Source of the DNA: Diploptera punctata
Taxonomy: Eukaryota > Arthropoda > Insecta > Blattodea > Blaberidae
NCBI GenBank assembly: GCA_030220185.1
Contig: JASPKZ010007429.1
Coordinates: forward strand, 260,001-324,000
Direction: 5' to 3'
Length of the DNA: 64,000 nucleotides
Shown: positions 30,990 through 41,199 of the stretch, one piece after another
Position numbering within the stretch: position 1 is the first letter of the stretch
Layout of the letters: every line of letters starts with the position of its first letter
Made by a program: the position numbers and the translations under genes
The notes under the pieces: generated by a model
Told to the model about the DNA's origin: nothing
The model's input: the letters and a program-made list of their open reading frames with translations, nothing else
The model's database searches: none

Positions 30990-31882
30990 CAAGGTGGTTC
31001 AGAATAAGTACTACAGACTTCTCGGGGTTGTAGAGGGGACTTAATTTGATAGTTTTGATAAGGAACCCATGTCTGGAAACGTACCATTTCGATGTAAAAT
31101 AAGTTTGAAGATCGAAACACAATGGGCTGATTCCGTGTGTCTTGTGTTTCAGAATCAATATTACAGACTACTAGGGGTTGTACTACGCCTGTGGAGTCGG
31201 AGGAAGACCTTGCACGAATTCTGGCGGCAGCAGAAATTTTATCGAGCACATTACTAGGTCTGGTGGGGCGTGTGTATGAAAACATGCGTCGCAGGTGGTA
31301 CTTTCTGCAATGAACAACAGGGTCGCCACGTGGAACCACACTTGTAGTACAACCCCTAGAAGTCTGTAATATTGATTATGAACCACAAGACACATGATAT
31401 ACTCATTGTGTCTCGATATTCAAACTTATTTTATATTTTGATTTAGGCTTTCACGGCCGGATTATTATGATCTTGTGGAAGATTTCCGGGCTGTTGGCCA
31501 TGGTTTTGAGGTTTGTAGTTACCCGACGTTTCGCCAGAGACTACATCCGGCATCCTCAAGGGTTGTTTTGAGACTGGCAATTTTGTCGATTACCTGCCTA
31601 ATTTAAATGCGTCGCGGATAAATGTATAAATAGGGCAGGTAGTCGACAAAATTGCCAGTCTCAAGACAACCATTGAGGATACTGGACGCAGTCTCTGGCG
31701 AAACGTCGGGGAACTACAAGCCTCAAGACAACGACCAACAGCCCGGAAATCTTCTACAAGATCATCATAAACTTATTTTACATCGAAATCGTTTCCGGAC
31801 GTGGGTTCCTTATCAAAACTTTATGTACTAAGTCCCCTCTACAACCCCTAGAAGTCTGTAATACTTATTATGAATCACCCTC
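30990..31882. mobile_element. Palindromic mariner-superfamily element(s), nested
   Basis: Outer arms (about 30990-31110 and 31781-31882) begin GGTGGTTCAGAATAAGTA and GAGGGTGATTCATAATAAG, between TATA copies at 30986-30989 and 31883-31886. Inner arms (about 31110-31190 and 31340-31433) repeat the same type of end (TTCAGAATCAATATTACAGA). The centre (31250-31335) encodes VYENMRRRW and a QQGRHVEP end, resembling the C-terminus of the CDFFLWG-type mariner-superfamily transposases. A Penelope-like fragment interrupts the right arm. Confidence 0.65.
31422..31780 (-). mobile_element. Penelope-like fragment P1, copy c, with 12-bp TSD
   Basis: 335-bp insertion (31434-31768) flanked by AAACTTATTTTA at 31422-31433 and 31769-31780. 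~130-bp inverted arms meet at about 31610-31640. The left end TAGGCTTTCACGGCCGG is the tail of the element on the minus strand. Each arm carries a TTGAGGAT(G/A)C...GCGAAACGTC core. Confidence 0.82.
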
Positions 31883-31889
31883 TATAATA

Positions 31890-32345
31890 AGCATGAAGTA
31901 AAAAAAAAAACTTGTCACGTTGTGAGTAAATTCTCAAGTATTACGTATTTAGTTAATGTGAGTTGTTTAGCCCAATTTTTCTTCCGACCTTCAATATGAT
32001 ATTACTGAATACGTAGTTATTCATGGGACTAAACATACGTCTTCACATGTGCATGTTTACAGAAATAACAGTGCATTAGTGTCAGGGAATTTCGCATGTC
32101 TGGAAGAGTCACGGAAAAGGGAGGAGCTGCGATAATACGCACAATGACCCTGGCCTTTGCTACGGATGTATTACACAATCATATAATCAGTAACCTATAT
32201 TGGAAATCTGTTCACTCATTAATTTCCTTCATTTTTAGTGACAACCTGTAATTCATCTAATTATTTTAATTAAAGAGGTTGGAACAATAATGACACTCTA
32301 TAACTAGAAAGGAGACACTTAAAAAAATTATAAAACAACTGGGGA
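31890..32345. other. Unassigned sequence
   Basis: No ORF or shared repeat recognised. Confidence 0.3.
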
Positions 32346-32349
32346 ATAG

Positions 32350-32790
32350 GCCTACTCGACGTGCGCTTCTATGCCTAAATTAATTAAATATTAGGGGTTA
32401 ATTAATTATATGGTATACACTGCGATGAACCAAACGTGGCGGTTGCTAGAGTCAATTTTTAATTTCAAATTTCAGGTAAACGCCCACTTTTAACGATCGG
32501 ATTTCGCTGATTCTTGGTTAATACATACCTAGGTTTATTTTAATAGGATATTCCGAGTTTTGTTGTGAAATATAAAAAATTGTGATCGCTAGAGCGAGTT
32601 TTAAATATTCGTTTCAGGTGAACTCCTACACCTAATGATTTTATAACATAATAAATAACAGCTAAACACTCAGCGTATCTGGAACCTTGTATATGCAAAT
32701 TTTCACGAAGATCGGTTGAACGGTTTAGAAGTCTATAAAGGACAAACAGACATACACTCGTTTATATATATATATATATATATATATAAG
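32350..32790 (+). mobile_element. Repeat E-related, diverged, with (TA)n tail
   Basis: Starts with a GACGTGCGCTTCTATGCC block and includes GTGAACTCCTACACCTAATG, shared with 9605-9625. Ends CGAAGATCGGTTGAACGG and AGACATACACTCGTTTATAT, a 3' end style common in insect LINEs. Confidence 0.55.
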
Positions 32791-32809
32791 AAATGAGGTT
32801 TTTGAGAAA

Positions 32810-33055
32810 TGGGGCTGGCTATACAATAACAGTCGAAAACGAAATGGAAATTAAATACGAATTATTAGATAGAATTGTAAATACAGAGGCGAATGGATGA
32901 ATAACAACATAATCCCGAAACAGATTCTTCACTATAAACCACTAGGACGAAGAAATGTAGGAAGATCCAGTAAAATATGGTCAGATCAATTATAACATGA
33001 GATCGGTACAGGTCTTAAGGTCTAATCCTTGATGCTGATGATGAAGCTCTAGTAC
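32810..33055 (+). mobile_element. LINE-H 3' end
   Basis: Contains CACTAGGACGAAGAAATGTAGG, AGATCCAGTAAAATATGG and CTAATCCTTGATGCTGATGATG, a C-terminal RR-GRSSK-WSDQL type tail and (GAT)n end. An inverted sister copy lies at 33185-33405. Confidence 0.65.
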
Positions 33056-33184
33056 GATCATACAATTTCAAAAAATTAAAGAGAAAATTAATTTTTTATT
33101 TTAGAAAATGTTTTCAACAAAGGTAATAAAGAGAAGTAATTTAAAAATAATGAAGCATCTCATTACATAATTGTTAGAGATACA

Positions 33185-33405
33185 TTTTAATCAGCATCAT
33201 CAGCAGCAGAATCAAGGATTAGACCTGCTGGTCTGTTCCGATCTCATGTTAGAATTGGTCTGTCCATCTTTTACTGGGTCTTCCAACATTTCTTCGTCCT
33301 AGTGGTTTGTAATGAAGAACCTGTTTCGGAATTCTATTGTTATCCATTCTATTGATGTAGTCCATCCATTCATCTCTGTATTGTGAAATTATATCTAATA
33401 TCTCA
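33185..33405 (-). mobile_element. LINE-H 3' end, inverted sister copy
   Basis: The reverse complement matches 32870-33050 over ~160 bp and extends ~50 bp further upstream. Together the two form an inverted pair about 130 bp apart. Confidence 0.65.
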
Positions 33406-33409
33406 GATA

Positions 33410-33590
33410 CATTTTAATCTAATAAAGCGTGTTGTTTTAGTTTTTTTAAAACTATTATTTATTTTTTATTTTTTAGTTTGGTTTTCTAATAAAGCGTGTT
33501 GTTTTAGTTTTTTTAACTATTATTAAAAAAAAAGTTTAATTGATTGTCATAAACCGGAATCACACGAAAATTTAATTGCTTACGATATTT
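33410..33590 (-). repeat. Tandem ~65-bp units of the 5225-5740 family
   Basis: AATAAAGCGTGTTGTTTTAG occurs at 33421 and again at 33488. 33525-33580 matches the reverse complement of 5080-5140 (ATTGATTGTCATAAACCGGA). Confidence 0.65.
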
Positions 33591-33687
33591 TTAGTGTGTA
33601 GATACGAATATAATTATATAATTTTAAAATTATTATTATCTAACATTATTATAATATTTTTGAATATTTTAATATTTTAATATAGAT

Positions 33688-33985
33688 ACCCTCCATGGTA
33701 TCTTTACCTTGTCGTGGTGGAGTGGCTTGCGTGCTTAAATGATCCTGAGGGCTATGCCGACGGTAGCATTGCTGCCGATAGGGTTACTCATGCCGGACTG
33801 GTCGAAGGTGATAAGCCAGACGAAAAAAGTACCTTGGGCGAAAGAGTGACGATCTTTCACCGTAAAAATACAACTGTCAAGAAATGCGGACATGGGTTCA
33901 ACTGGGGTAATATGGAGCGCTTATGTCCGCACGGCCATGAACCTACGGGTTCGATAGTGCCAGTGAGTAAGTAAGTAAGTAAGTA
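33688..33985 (+). mobile_element. LINE-A deletion derivative: 5' end joined to 3' end (298 bp)
   Basis: 33688-33893 is a 5' region (CTTTACCTTGTCGTGGTGGA, TAGCATTGCTGCCGATAGGG, GGGCGAAAGAGTGACGATC) shared with 48149-48360. At 33893 it jumps to the last ~90 bp of LINE-A (TATGGAG-GCTTATGTCCGCACGGCC) and the (GTAA)n tail. All RT coding sequence is gone. Flanks are AT-rich and no unambiguous TSD was found. Confidence 0.85.
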
Positions 33986-34004
33986 TAAATTTAATATAAA
34001 TGTG

Positions 34005-34085
34005 TCAGCCTTATCATCCGAACTTTGAATTGCGATGCAAATTACTTTAGCTGTTAAAGGGCATCGTTAAATAAAAATGCTATCT
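34005..34085 (+). repeat. Short repeat shared with 38215-38297
   Basis: Both end GCATCGTTAAATAAA or GGTCGTTAAATAAA after an AATTRCGATG block. It resembles the 3' end of a retroelement; family unknown. Confidence 0.45.
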
Positions 34086-34237
34086 ACGATTAGAAAATTT
34101 GGAACAATGAAGATTGAAAGCTCCTGAAAAGAAATTGGCCTATGACATGTTACAGGCCTATCCTTTTTGACAATAGAATAAACGTCGACATCCGAATAAA
34201 GTTATAAACAACTCCTATCATTCTGTTCTATTCTATA

Positions 34238-34468
34238 GTGTTCTGCTCTAGGGCAGGTCTCTTACTGCAATCACAGCATTTTTCATGCTATACTTTGCAA
34301 CTTTACTAGGGAATTATAGGTGTGGCAGCTTTCCGTTGCTTTCTGTACCGGTGAAATGACAAGAATTATAACGATGGCCGATGATTTTCGGGGACCGTTG
34401 GACCCTAGACTTTCTGACATGTGTCTTACAGGTGAGGAAAAACCCTGAATAAATCTCACCCAGGAACC
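34238..34468 (-). mobile_element. SINE-1, 3' two-thirds, diverged
   Basis: Minus strand from GGTTCCTGGGTGAGATTT through ACCTGTAAGACACATGTC to CCTGCCCTAGAGCAGAAC. Confidence 0.8.
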
Positions 34469-34939
34469 ACTCACATCATATATACTATTAAAACTACTTG
34501 AAACTGATGTGGACATATATTGGGAATGCCCATAATAAACTGCTCCAAAGCTATTTAACTATACAAGGATCGTGACACAAGAGATCACTAAGTAAGCGAT
34601 GGAAGACCAGCTCTGAATGTATAGTGGAACAGACCAGAAGGCCTTTGATCGTGGATGGTTAAAGATGATCAGTTGTATTTGCACAAGACGTATGGATTCA
34701 GACAATATACAGTACATACACCGGCTACTGGTGAACATGCCAAATATGCTACGTGCGCTATGGCGAACAGATTTCAAGTGTTTAAAAATAACCTGAAACA
34801 ATAAGAAACGGTACGTTATAATAATACATAACTTAAGCATTCCAATACAAGTTAAACTGGAATAAAATGAAACAATTTTGTGCGAGCGAAATTTGTCTTG
34901 TCTGCAAAGTACGGAGGCCTACTTTCATATTTATGAAAA

Positions 34940-35355
34940 ATATTTTTTTAATTGACTCATATATGACAAATGTAAGAAGAAAGATTACCGAAAAACTTTG
35001 GAATGTTTTCCACCTGGAAGAAGAAAGAAAGGAAAACCTGGAAACTAATTGATGCAAGAAATGATGACTGGAATGAGAAAATGAGGACTTAAATAAGTTT
35101 ATAATTGAAATAATTCAATATTTTTACAATGAAAATGTAATGTTTTAAGTAAACTATATAAACTAAGAAATATAAATGGAATTAAACCATGGAGTGGATG
35201 GATAGGGACGAGTGGAGAAGAAAAAAATAAACTTTAGGCACAGAAATATGTATAAATTTAGAAAATATGTATTTGGTCTGAACAATTTTAACAATTCTAG
35301 CTTTCATGAAACCGGAACGAGCCAACAGGTTTAATTCCTGGATGATGATGATGTA
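34940..35355 (+). mobile_element. LINE-F C-terminus and 3' end
   Basis: In shifting frames it encodes PPGRRKKGKPG and, near 35203, a DRDEWRRKK end. It then runs through TCATGAAACCGGAACGAGCC to a (GAT)n tail. The same 3' block is present in inverse orientation at 56500-56580. Confidence 0.6.
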
Positions 35356-35404
35356 TATGAAATAAATATATATATATAGGTTAAAGCTATTTAAAATAAT
35401 ACTA

Positions 35405-35408
<4 letters not shown>

Positions 35409-35441
<33 letters not shown>
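35409..35441. repeat. (TA)n microsatellite
   Basis: TA repeat at the 3' side of a LINE-A copy. The other side (36879-36892) is also TA-rich, consistent with insertion into the tract. Confidence 0.85.
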
Positions 35442-35442
<1 letters not shown>

Positions 35443-36880
35443 TTACTTACTTACTTACTCACTGGCACTATCGAACCCGTAGGTTCATGGCCGCACGGAC
35501 ATAAGCTCTCCATACATCCCTATCCTGAGCTAATGTTTTCCAATCATTCCCTGTAAAATCTACTTCCCTCAAATCATAGTTAATGCTGTTCTCCCACCTC
35601 ATTCTTGGTCTACCAACTGGGCGTTTTCCTTCTGGCTTTCCTACAAGAAGTTTCCATGCACGTCTTTCATTCCCCATACGTGCAACATGTCCTGCCCATC
35701 GCAGTCTACGGGACTTAACTGTTCTTATTATATCTGGCTTCCTATAAAGACCATGTAGTTCATTGTTATGTAGTCTTCTCCATTCACCTGTCTGTTCATC
35801 TCTCTTTGGTCCAAAAATTTTCCTAAGAACTTTATTCTCAAATACTCGTAATCTCCTTTCCTCCCTTAAAGTAAGAGTCCATGTTTCGCACCCATATAAT
35901 ATAACTGGTAGAACAATGGTTTTTATATATTTTCAGCTTAACGTTTTTTGAAAGGAGTTGGGACATCAAAAGTCTCTGCAATGCATAATAGCATGCATTT
36001 CCAGAATTAAGCCTATGTTTAATTTCTTTGTGCATCTCATTCCTATTTGTGATTATTGTTCCAAGGTATTTGAATTCAGCCAATTCCTCAAAATTTCCCT
36101 CATTTGTCATTAGCTGTCCATTTCCATTATATAATGTATTTCTACGTGTGACCATATATTTAGTTTTACCTGATATTTACTTCTAGTCCTAATTTCTTAG
36201 TGTTACTCAATAGTGTGTGCGTGTTGGCCTTTAGTATCTCCTCGCTATCGGCCAGTAGTACTACATCATCAGCATAAACTAACAGCTTATTAATACCATT
36301 GAGTTGTAAGCCTTCCTTATTCTCTAAAGATTTAATGGCATGCTCTAGTACAAAATTAAATAGTAGAGGAGATAGTGCATCTCCTTGCTTTAACCCATTC
36401 TGGATTTCAAAAGTGTCTGAAAACTGTTTGCCTACACGCACCCTACTCGTTGAGCCATTTAGACACATTCGAATAAGTCTAACTAACTTTTTAGGAATTT
36501 CAAACTCCAGCAGGATACTATATAACTTCTCCCTCTTAATTGAATCATATGCTTTTTTGAAGTCTACATATAGTTGATGTACAGTACCATTATATTCCCA
36601 TTTCTTTTCTAAAATCTGTCTTATACTAAAAATCTGATCTGTTGTAGACCTGTTTCTTCTAAATGCACATTGATGATCTCCTAGAATGTCATCAATATAG
36701 GGAGTAAGTCTGCTTATTAATATATTTGTTAGAATTTTGTACGAAGTTGAAAGTAATGAGATGCCCCTATAGTTGTTGCAATCAGTTTTATCTCCTTTCT
36801 TATAAATTGGTACGATAATTGATTCCTTCCATTCGTCTGGAAGAGCTTCTTTTTTCCAAATCATACTAAGCAACCAGCGT
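35442..36880 (-). mobile_element. LINE-A, longest copy: RT domain and C-terminus, two frameshifts
   Basis: The minus ORF at 36166-36873 (235 aa) holds the RT core: WKESIIVPIYKKGDK, NYRGISLLSTSYKIL, a YVDFKKAYDS motif (first catalytic Asp), GLKQGDALSPLLFNF and LVYADDVVLL (YADD). A frameshift near 36166 leads to 35838-36155 (EFKYLGTIITNRNEM, KHRLNSGNACYY). A second near 35925 leads to the C-terminal ORF at 35468-35677. The endonuclease domain is missing through 5' truncation. Features fit an RTE-like non-LTR retrotransposon. Confidence 0.92.
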
Positions 36881-36884
36881 ATAT

Positions 36885-37230
36885 ATATATATTTTTTTTT
36901 AATTTCAGGACACTTTATGATACATAAACGTGTTAGCGTCTTGTGTAATTATTTGTGTAATAAATGTTTTTTTTTCGAGTAACTGCAAAAATTTGGTCAC
37001 TTGAATAAGTTACGAAATCTTTTTCTTAGAAAATATTGGAGTCTTGTGGTTAGCATTGTTAGTGTCTAATAGAGGTAAATAATGCCAATAAACAATAACG
37101 CCATATTACTTTTCACCTTGAAAAATGAAAATGTTGGATGTTCAACATGCAATGCAAAGTAGCACACGTGCTTTATGTCGCGAAGGTCGCATCGACTGTT
37201 GCATTTCCTTAATTCTACTACATAAGATGA
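36885..37230. other. Unassigned sequence
   Basis: No recognisable repeat or gene. Confidence 0.3.
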
Positions 37231-37698
37231 ATAACTACGGATACTTACTTGCTTACTTACTCACTGGCACTATCGAACCCGTAGGTTCATGGCCGCGCGG
37301 ACATAAGCTCTCCATACATCCCTATCCTGAGCTAATGCTTTCCAATCATTCCCTGTATAATCTACTTCCCTCAAATCATAATTAATGTTGTTCTCCCACC
37401 TCATTCTTGGTCTACCAACTGGGCGTTTTCCTTCTGGCTTTCCTAGAAGAAGTTTCCATGCACATCTTTCATTCCCCATTCGCGCAACATGTCCTGCCCA
37501 TCGCAGTCTACGAGACTTAACTGTTCTTATTATATCTGGCTTCCTATAAAGACCATGTAGTTCATTGTTATGTAGTCTTCTCCATTCACCTGTCTGCTCA
37601 TCTCTATTTGGTCCAAAAATTTTCCTAAGAACTTTATTCTCAAATACTCGTAATCTCCTTTCCTCCCTTAAAGTAAGAGTCCATGATAACTACGGATA
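37231..37698 (-). mobile_element. LINE-A C-terminal copy with perfect 13-bp TSD
   Basis: Insert 37244-37685 flanked by ATAACTACGGATA at 37231-37243 and 37686-37698. The minus ORF at 37270-37479 has MGNERCAWKLLLGKPEGKRP and the DYTGNDWKALAQDRDVWRAY end. Truncated at the WTLTLRE codons. Few mutations, so recent. Confidence 0.93.
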
Positions 37699-37734
37699 GT
37701 GTGACCATTAGAAGATTTCGACTGCAATATCTTC

Positions 37735-37850
37735 TCTTTCTATTCCTTCCTCTCTCTCTCTCTTCCTATCTTTCTTATTTTCCTTCTTTACTTTTTCTCC
37801 TTTATCTCCTTACTTCCCTTCTCCTCCTCTTCTCCTTTTATTCCGAAATT
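37735..37850. repeat. Pyrimidine-rich (C/T) tract
   Basis: CTTCC/TCTC-rich stretch. The leucine/serine-rich ORF at 37683-37985 follows from it and is not a convincing gene. Confidence 0.6.
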
Positions 37851-38297
37851 CGCGGTCTTACACCCGGTCTGTGTCGATGGACTTTTTGTTACAGCATAAA
37901 TATCCACCATCGGATATGCACAACAGTGAAGCGCCATAACCCAGAAGAAAAAGTGCAAGTGCAAACTATGTGGGTCACACTGTGACCGATATCACCGATT
38001 ACAGTGTAAAAATATAGGAACATCGATAACAGACTTCAGTAAGACATGAAAACAATTCTTTCTACATGACCATTGCCTGCAATAATACCTATTATTATAA
38101 ATATCCTGAGTTCAATTTTCTTCGTTAGGGGGAAAATCGTATGTCCCGCATCGTGTATATAAGGCACATACAATACTCTCAAGTCAGTGACGTAAGAGGG
38201 CTCCGAGCAACATTTGTCAGCCCTTCACATCCATCTTTTAATTACGATGTAAATGATCTGTCTTGTTAATGAGGGTCGTTAAATAAAGTACTCTTTG

Positions 38298-38980
38298 TCT
38301 TCCTTTTCTCCATCTACTTCTTTTCTTTCCTCATTTTTCTTCATATTTTTTTCTACTTGTTCTCATTATTCTTCTTTATTACTTTTTCTCCATCTCCATT
38401 TCCTATTTCTCCTTATAGTATACCTAGACAGGTATCATTAGGGTTCGGAAGTTGAGGACCTACAAAATGCGTATATAAGACCTTTAAAATACCTAAAATA
38501 TCCCAAAAAGGTCTAAAACTGGAGAAAAGACGTAAAAAGTGTTGCAGTTGCTAACATGGGAATAAAGAAAACCTCACTGCCTTCACCATTTGCTCGAGGA
38601 AATTTTCATAAAGTTGCAACTTGGAAAATTTCAAGTCGAAATATAATAGTTCAGGCAGTCAGCAGGCTGGTGGTTAAAAATAATGGGACTTTGTGAAGAT
38701 TTTCGCTAGTTTCTCGCGGAACAAAAGTGTTTGCAATATAAAAAGTCTTTAGAAAGTAAAACTAGATAGTCTTTTTAAAAATAAGTTGGATTTTAGACTA
38801 GACTCTGCAAATTCTTGAATTATATAAATTGTTTAAATCTAGTAAAAAAAAAGGTAAAGTTGCAAAAAAAAAGCCGTTAATACCAAACAAAAGGGCTGAA
38901 AAAGGACCAATTTTTTTTCGAAAAAGGACAAAAAGAACGAATAAAACCCGTCATTGTTTGCCCTACAGTGACCCAAAATT
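38298..38980. other. Unassigned sequence
   Basis: T-rich then A-rich sequence with no recognised element. Confidence 0.3.
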
Positions 38981-38984
38981 GTTA

Positions 38985-39127
38985 TATATATCGATGTTAT
39001 AATTAATTTTTTTACATTGAGCAAAGCAAGCCTAATATGACATGAAAAGAAACATATATGCTTTGGCGGAGATTTGAACCCGGACCTCAAAATTTTTTAA
39101 ACATTAAACATTTTATATTTTGATAGA

Positions 39128-39180
<53 letters not shown>

Positions 39181-39310
39181 GAAAAATAAATGTTTGTACT
39201 AGATTTTCTTGGATAGCGTAACTGGTAGCGCACTGAAGTAACAATTCAGAGGTCCGGGTTCAAATCCCCGTCCAAGCATTTGTTCTTTTCATGTCATATA
39301 TATATTGCGT
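38985..39310. mobile_element. SINE-8 related inverted pair around a (TA)n tract
   Basis: The left part (38990-39095) is a minus copy with half a tRNA-like T arm (GAGATTTGAACCCGGACC). The right part (39190-39310) is a plus copy with a full tRNA-like fold. Flanks ATGACATGAAAAGAA and TTCTTTTCATGTCAT are inverted. A (TA)n tract at 39127-39175 sits between. Confidence 0.7.
39207..39278 (+). pseudogene. tRNA-like sequence, anticodon loop GTAACAA (AAC)
   Basis: Acceptor TCTTGGA/TCCAAGC (first pair mismatched), anticodon arm CTGAA-GTAACAA-TTCAG and T arm GGG-TTCAAAT-CCC. The anticodon would read valine codons. It lies within a repeat family, so it is probably a SINE head. Confidence 0.55.
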
Positions 39311-39369
39311 TGGACCTCGTCTTCAGACATAAAATAAAATAAAGTACTTTTCCTCAACTATTGAACCCT

Positions 39370-39870
39370 AGAGATCATCATCAGCACAACAACCCTGGAT
39401 GGGTCAAGACTTCCTTCGCAATTTTTCTCCTGGCTTGTCTATCTCTGGCATCCGTCCACCGATTCTTGAGTTTTAAAGATTCGACATTCTGTAGTAGGGC
39501 CTACTCCATTTATCTCAAATTCTGATCCTGTAGTACTCCATTCATTTCAAATACTGTCTTCCAGTTCTCTAACTTCTTTCTGGCTTACCACCTATAATTC
39601 TTTTACTTCATTTTTGGCCATTCTCTGCGTACCCATTTTAGTATGCTTACTTTAATATCTATATGAAATCTAATGATTTATATATCTGATTTATGTATTT
39701 ATATATCTGGTTTATGTATTTATATATCTGATTTATATATTTATATATCTGATGATTCATATAACTCATATAATTTCCTGATATATCTCATTCGCCACTC
39801 TACATTATCTTTAATAGGTCCATATATTCGTCTGAGTATGTTTCTTTCAAAAACTGCCACTCGAGATTCA
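39370..39870 (-). mobile_element. LINE C-terminal fragment, minus strand
   Basis: The minus strand near 39780-39870 encodes VFERNILRRIYGPIKDN, the equivalent of LRVFENKVLRKIFGPKRDE in LINE-A. 39370-39600 is the degenerate C-terminus and 3' end with a (GAT)n end at 39376. 39660-39760 contains (TATATCTGATTTA)-like tandem copies. Confidence 0.65.
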
Positions 39871-40175
39871 TAGACAGTGTTATGAAGAATATCTTATTTG
39901 TCTCGTGATGTTTCATTATTTGTCGATCAGTGCATTTTTAACAAACGAGTTGTCTCACAAGGTACAGTTAATCTCTATTCAGGAATCTTGAATTCAAATT
40001 TCAGGGCCGAATCACATGTATTTTTTAAGGTTTTCCTTAGTCGTCAAATAATTACAATCACGATCCATTTAATGATTAATCAATATCTTATAATTAGGGA
40101 GCGGATTTTTATGTTATAAAAGTTAAGATTGCAACATAGCATAGCGATAAAATTAATTTAGTAAGTCTGTATAGT

Positions 40176-40558
40176 ACTTAGGAAAATGTTTGGACCAAAG
40201 AGAGATGAACAAACAGGTGAATGGAGAAGTGTTTCATAACAATGAACTACATGGTCTTTATAGGAAGCCAGATATAATAAGAACAGTTAAATCTCGTAGA
40301 CTGCGATGGGCAGGACATGTTGCACGTATGGGGAATGAAAGACTTGCATGGAAGCTTCTTGTAGGAAAGCCAGAGGGAAAATGCCCAGTTGGTAGACCAA
40401 GAATGAGGTGGGAGAGTAACATTAACTATGATTTGAGGGAAGCAGATTATACAGGGAATGATTGGAAAGCATTAGCTCAGGATAGGGATGTATGGAGAGC
40501 TTATGTCCGCGCGGCCATGAACCTACGGGTTCGATAGTGCCAGTGAGTAAGTAAGTAT
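40176..40558 (+). mobile_element. LINE-A C-terminal copy
   Basis: The ORF at 40190-40537 (115 aa) is open across ELHGLYRKPDIIRTVKS, RLRWAGHVARMGNE, CPVGRPRMRW and WRAYVRAAMNLRVR. A few bases are altered near 40225 (GTGTTTCATAAC). Ends in (GTAA)n. Confidence 0.92.
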
Positions 40559-40563
40559 GCATA

Positions 40564-40763
40564 TCCAATCAACTGAGTTTATTTATAATATAACTTACAA
40601 AAACGTTTCTCAACAATGTTTTTTTAGTGATCTATTTACATTATTTCTTTTTAATTTAAAAATAAGATGTGTAATATGAATGTAATATTGCTAGATGCCA
40701 CACAAAATATTGAGAAATATTTTTCGTACGAAAGTTATATTATAAAGAAATCAGTTGATTGGA
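40564..40763. mobile_element. 200-bp MITE with TA target duplication
   Basis: Terminal inverted repeats of ~45 bp begin TCCAATCAACTGA and end TCAGTTGATTGGA, flanked by TA at 40562-40563 and 40764-40765. No ORF. Fits a Tc1/mariner-type MITE. Confidence 0.8.
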
Positions 40764-41199
40764 TATAAAGATTTACTACATTAATTTTCTCACTATACTA
40801 TGTTGCAATCTTAACTTTTAGAACATAAAAATCCGCTCCCTAATTGTAATCAATTTTGTCCATCAAATTCTCACGAGGACGTTTTCTTCCTTCAGCAGCC
40901 CATTACAGAATCATCTTCCCCCATCTTTTTAACAAGGCCAAACGCTATTTCAGATTTCTTTCTTCTGTTACTTCCAGAATATTCTTTTCCACTTTCATAA
41001 TTCCTGTTATTGTTTCTATTTTTTGTCCAATGCCATCAGGTTGTTTTACGGCATTCTATTTATTTTTACATTCTCGATTTCCTTGATGATCTTCGCATAA
41101 AGTCATTTACATAGCCGGTAATTTATTTGCGTTTATTTAATTCCAAGATTCAGCTCCATATAGGAAAATGCTTTGAAACAAATAATTATAAAATAGAAA

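Larger units (their letters stand above)
40076..40858. repeat. ~85-bp inverted arms enclosing two insertions
   Basis: 40076-40163 and 40776-40858 are reverse complements (GGGAGCGGATTTTTATG against CATAAAAATCCGCTCCC). Between them sit a LINE-A 3' copy (40176-40558) and a MITE (40564-40763). Removing both leaves almost no loop, so the original was a compact hairpin element. Confidence 0.8.

Noticed and set aside
37683..37985. Leucine/serine-rich ORF resembling a membrane protein
   Set aside because: Arises from a pyrimidine-rich low-complexity tract; no conserved domain.
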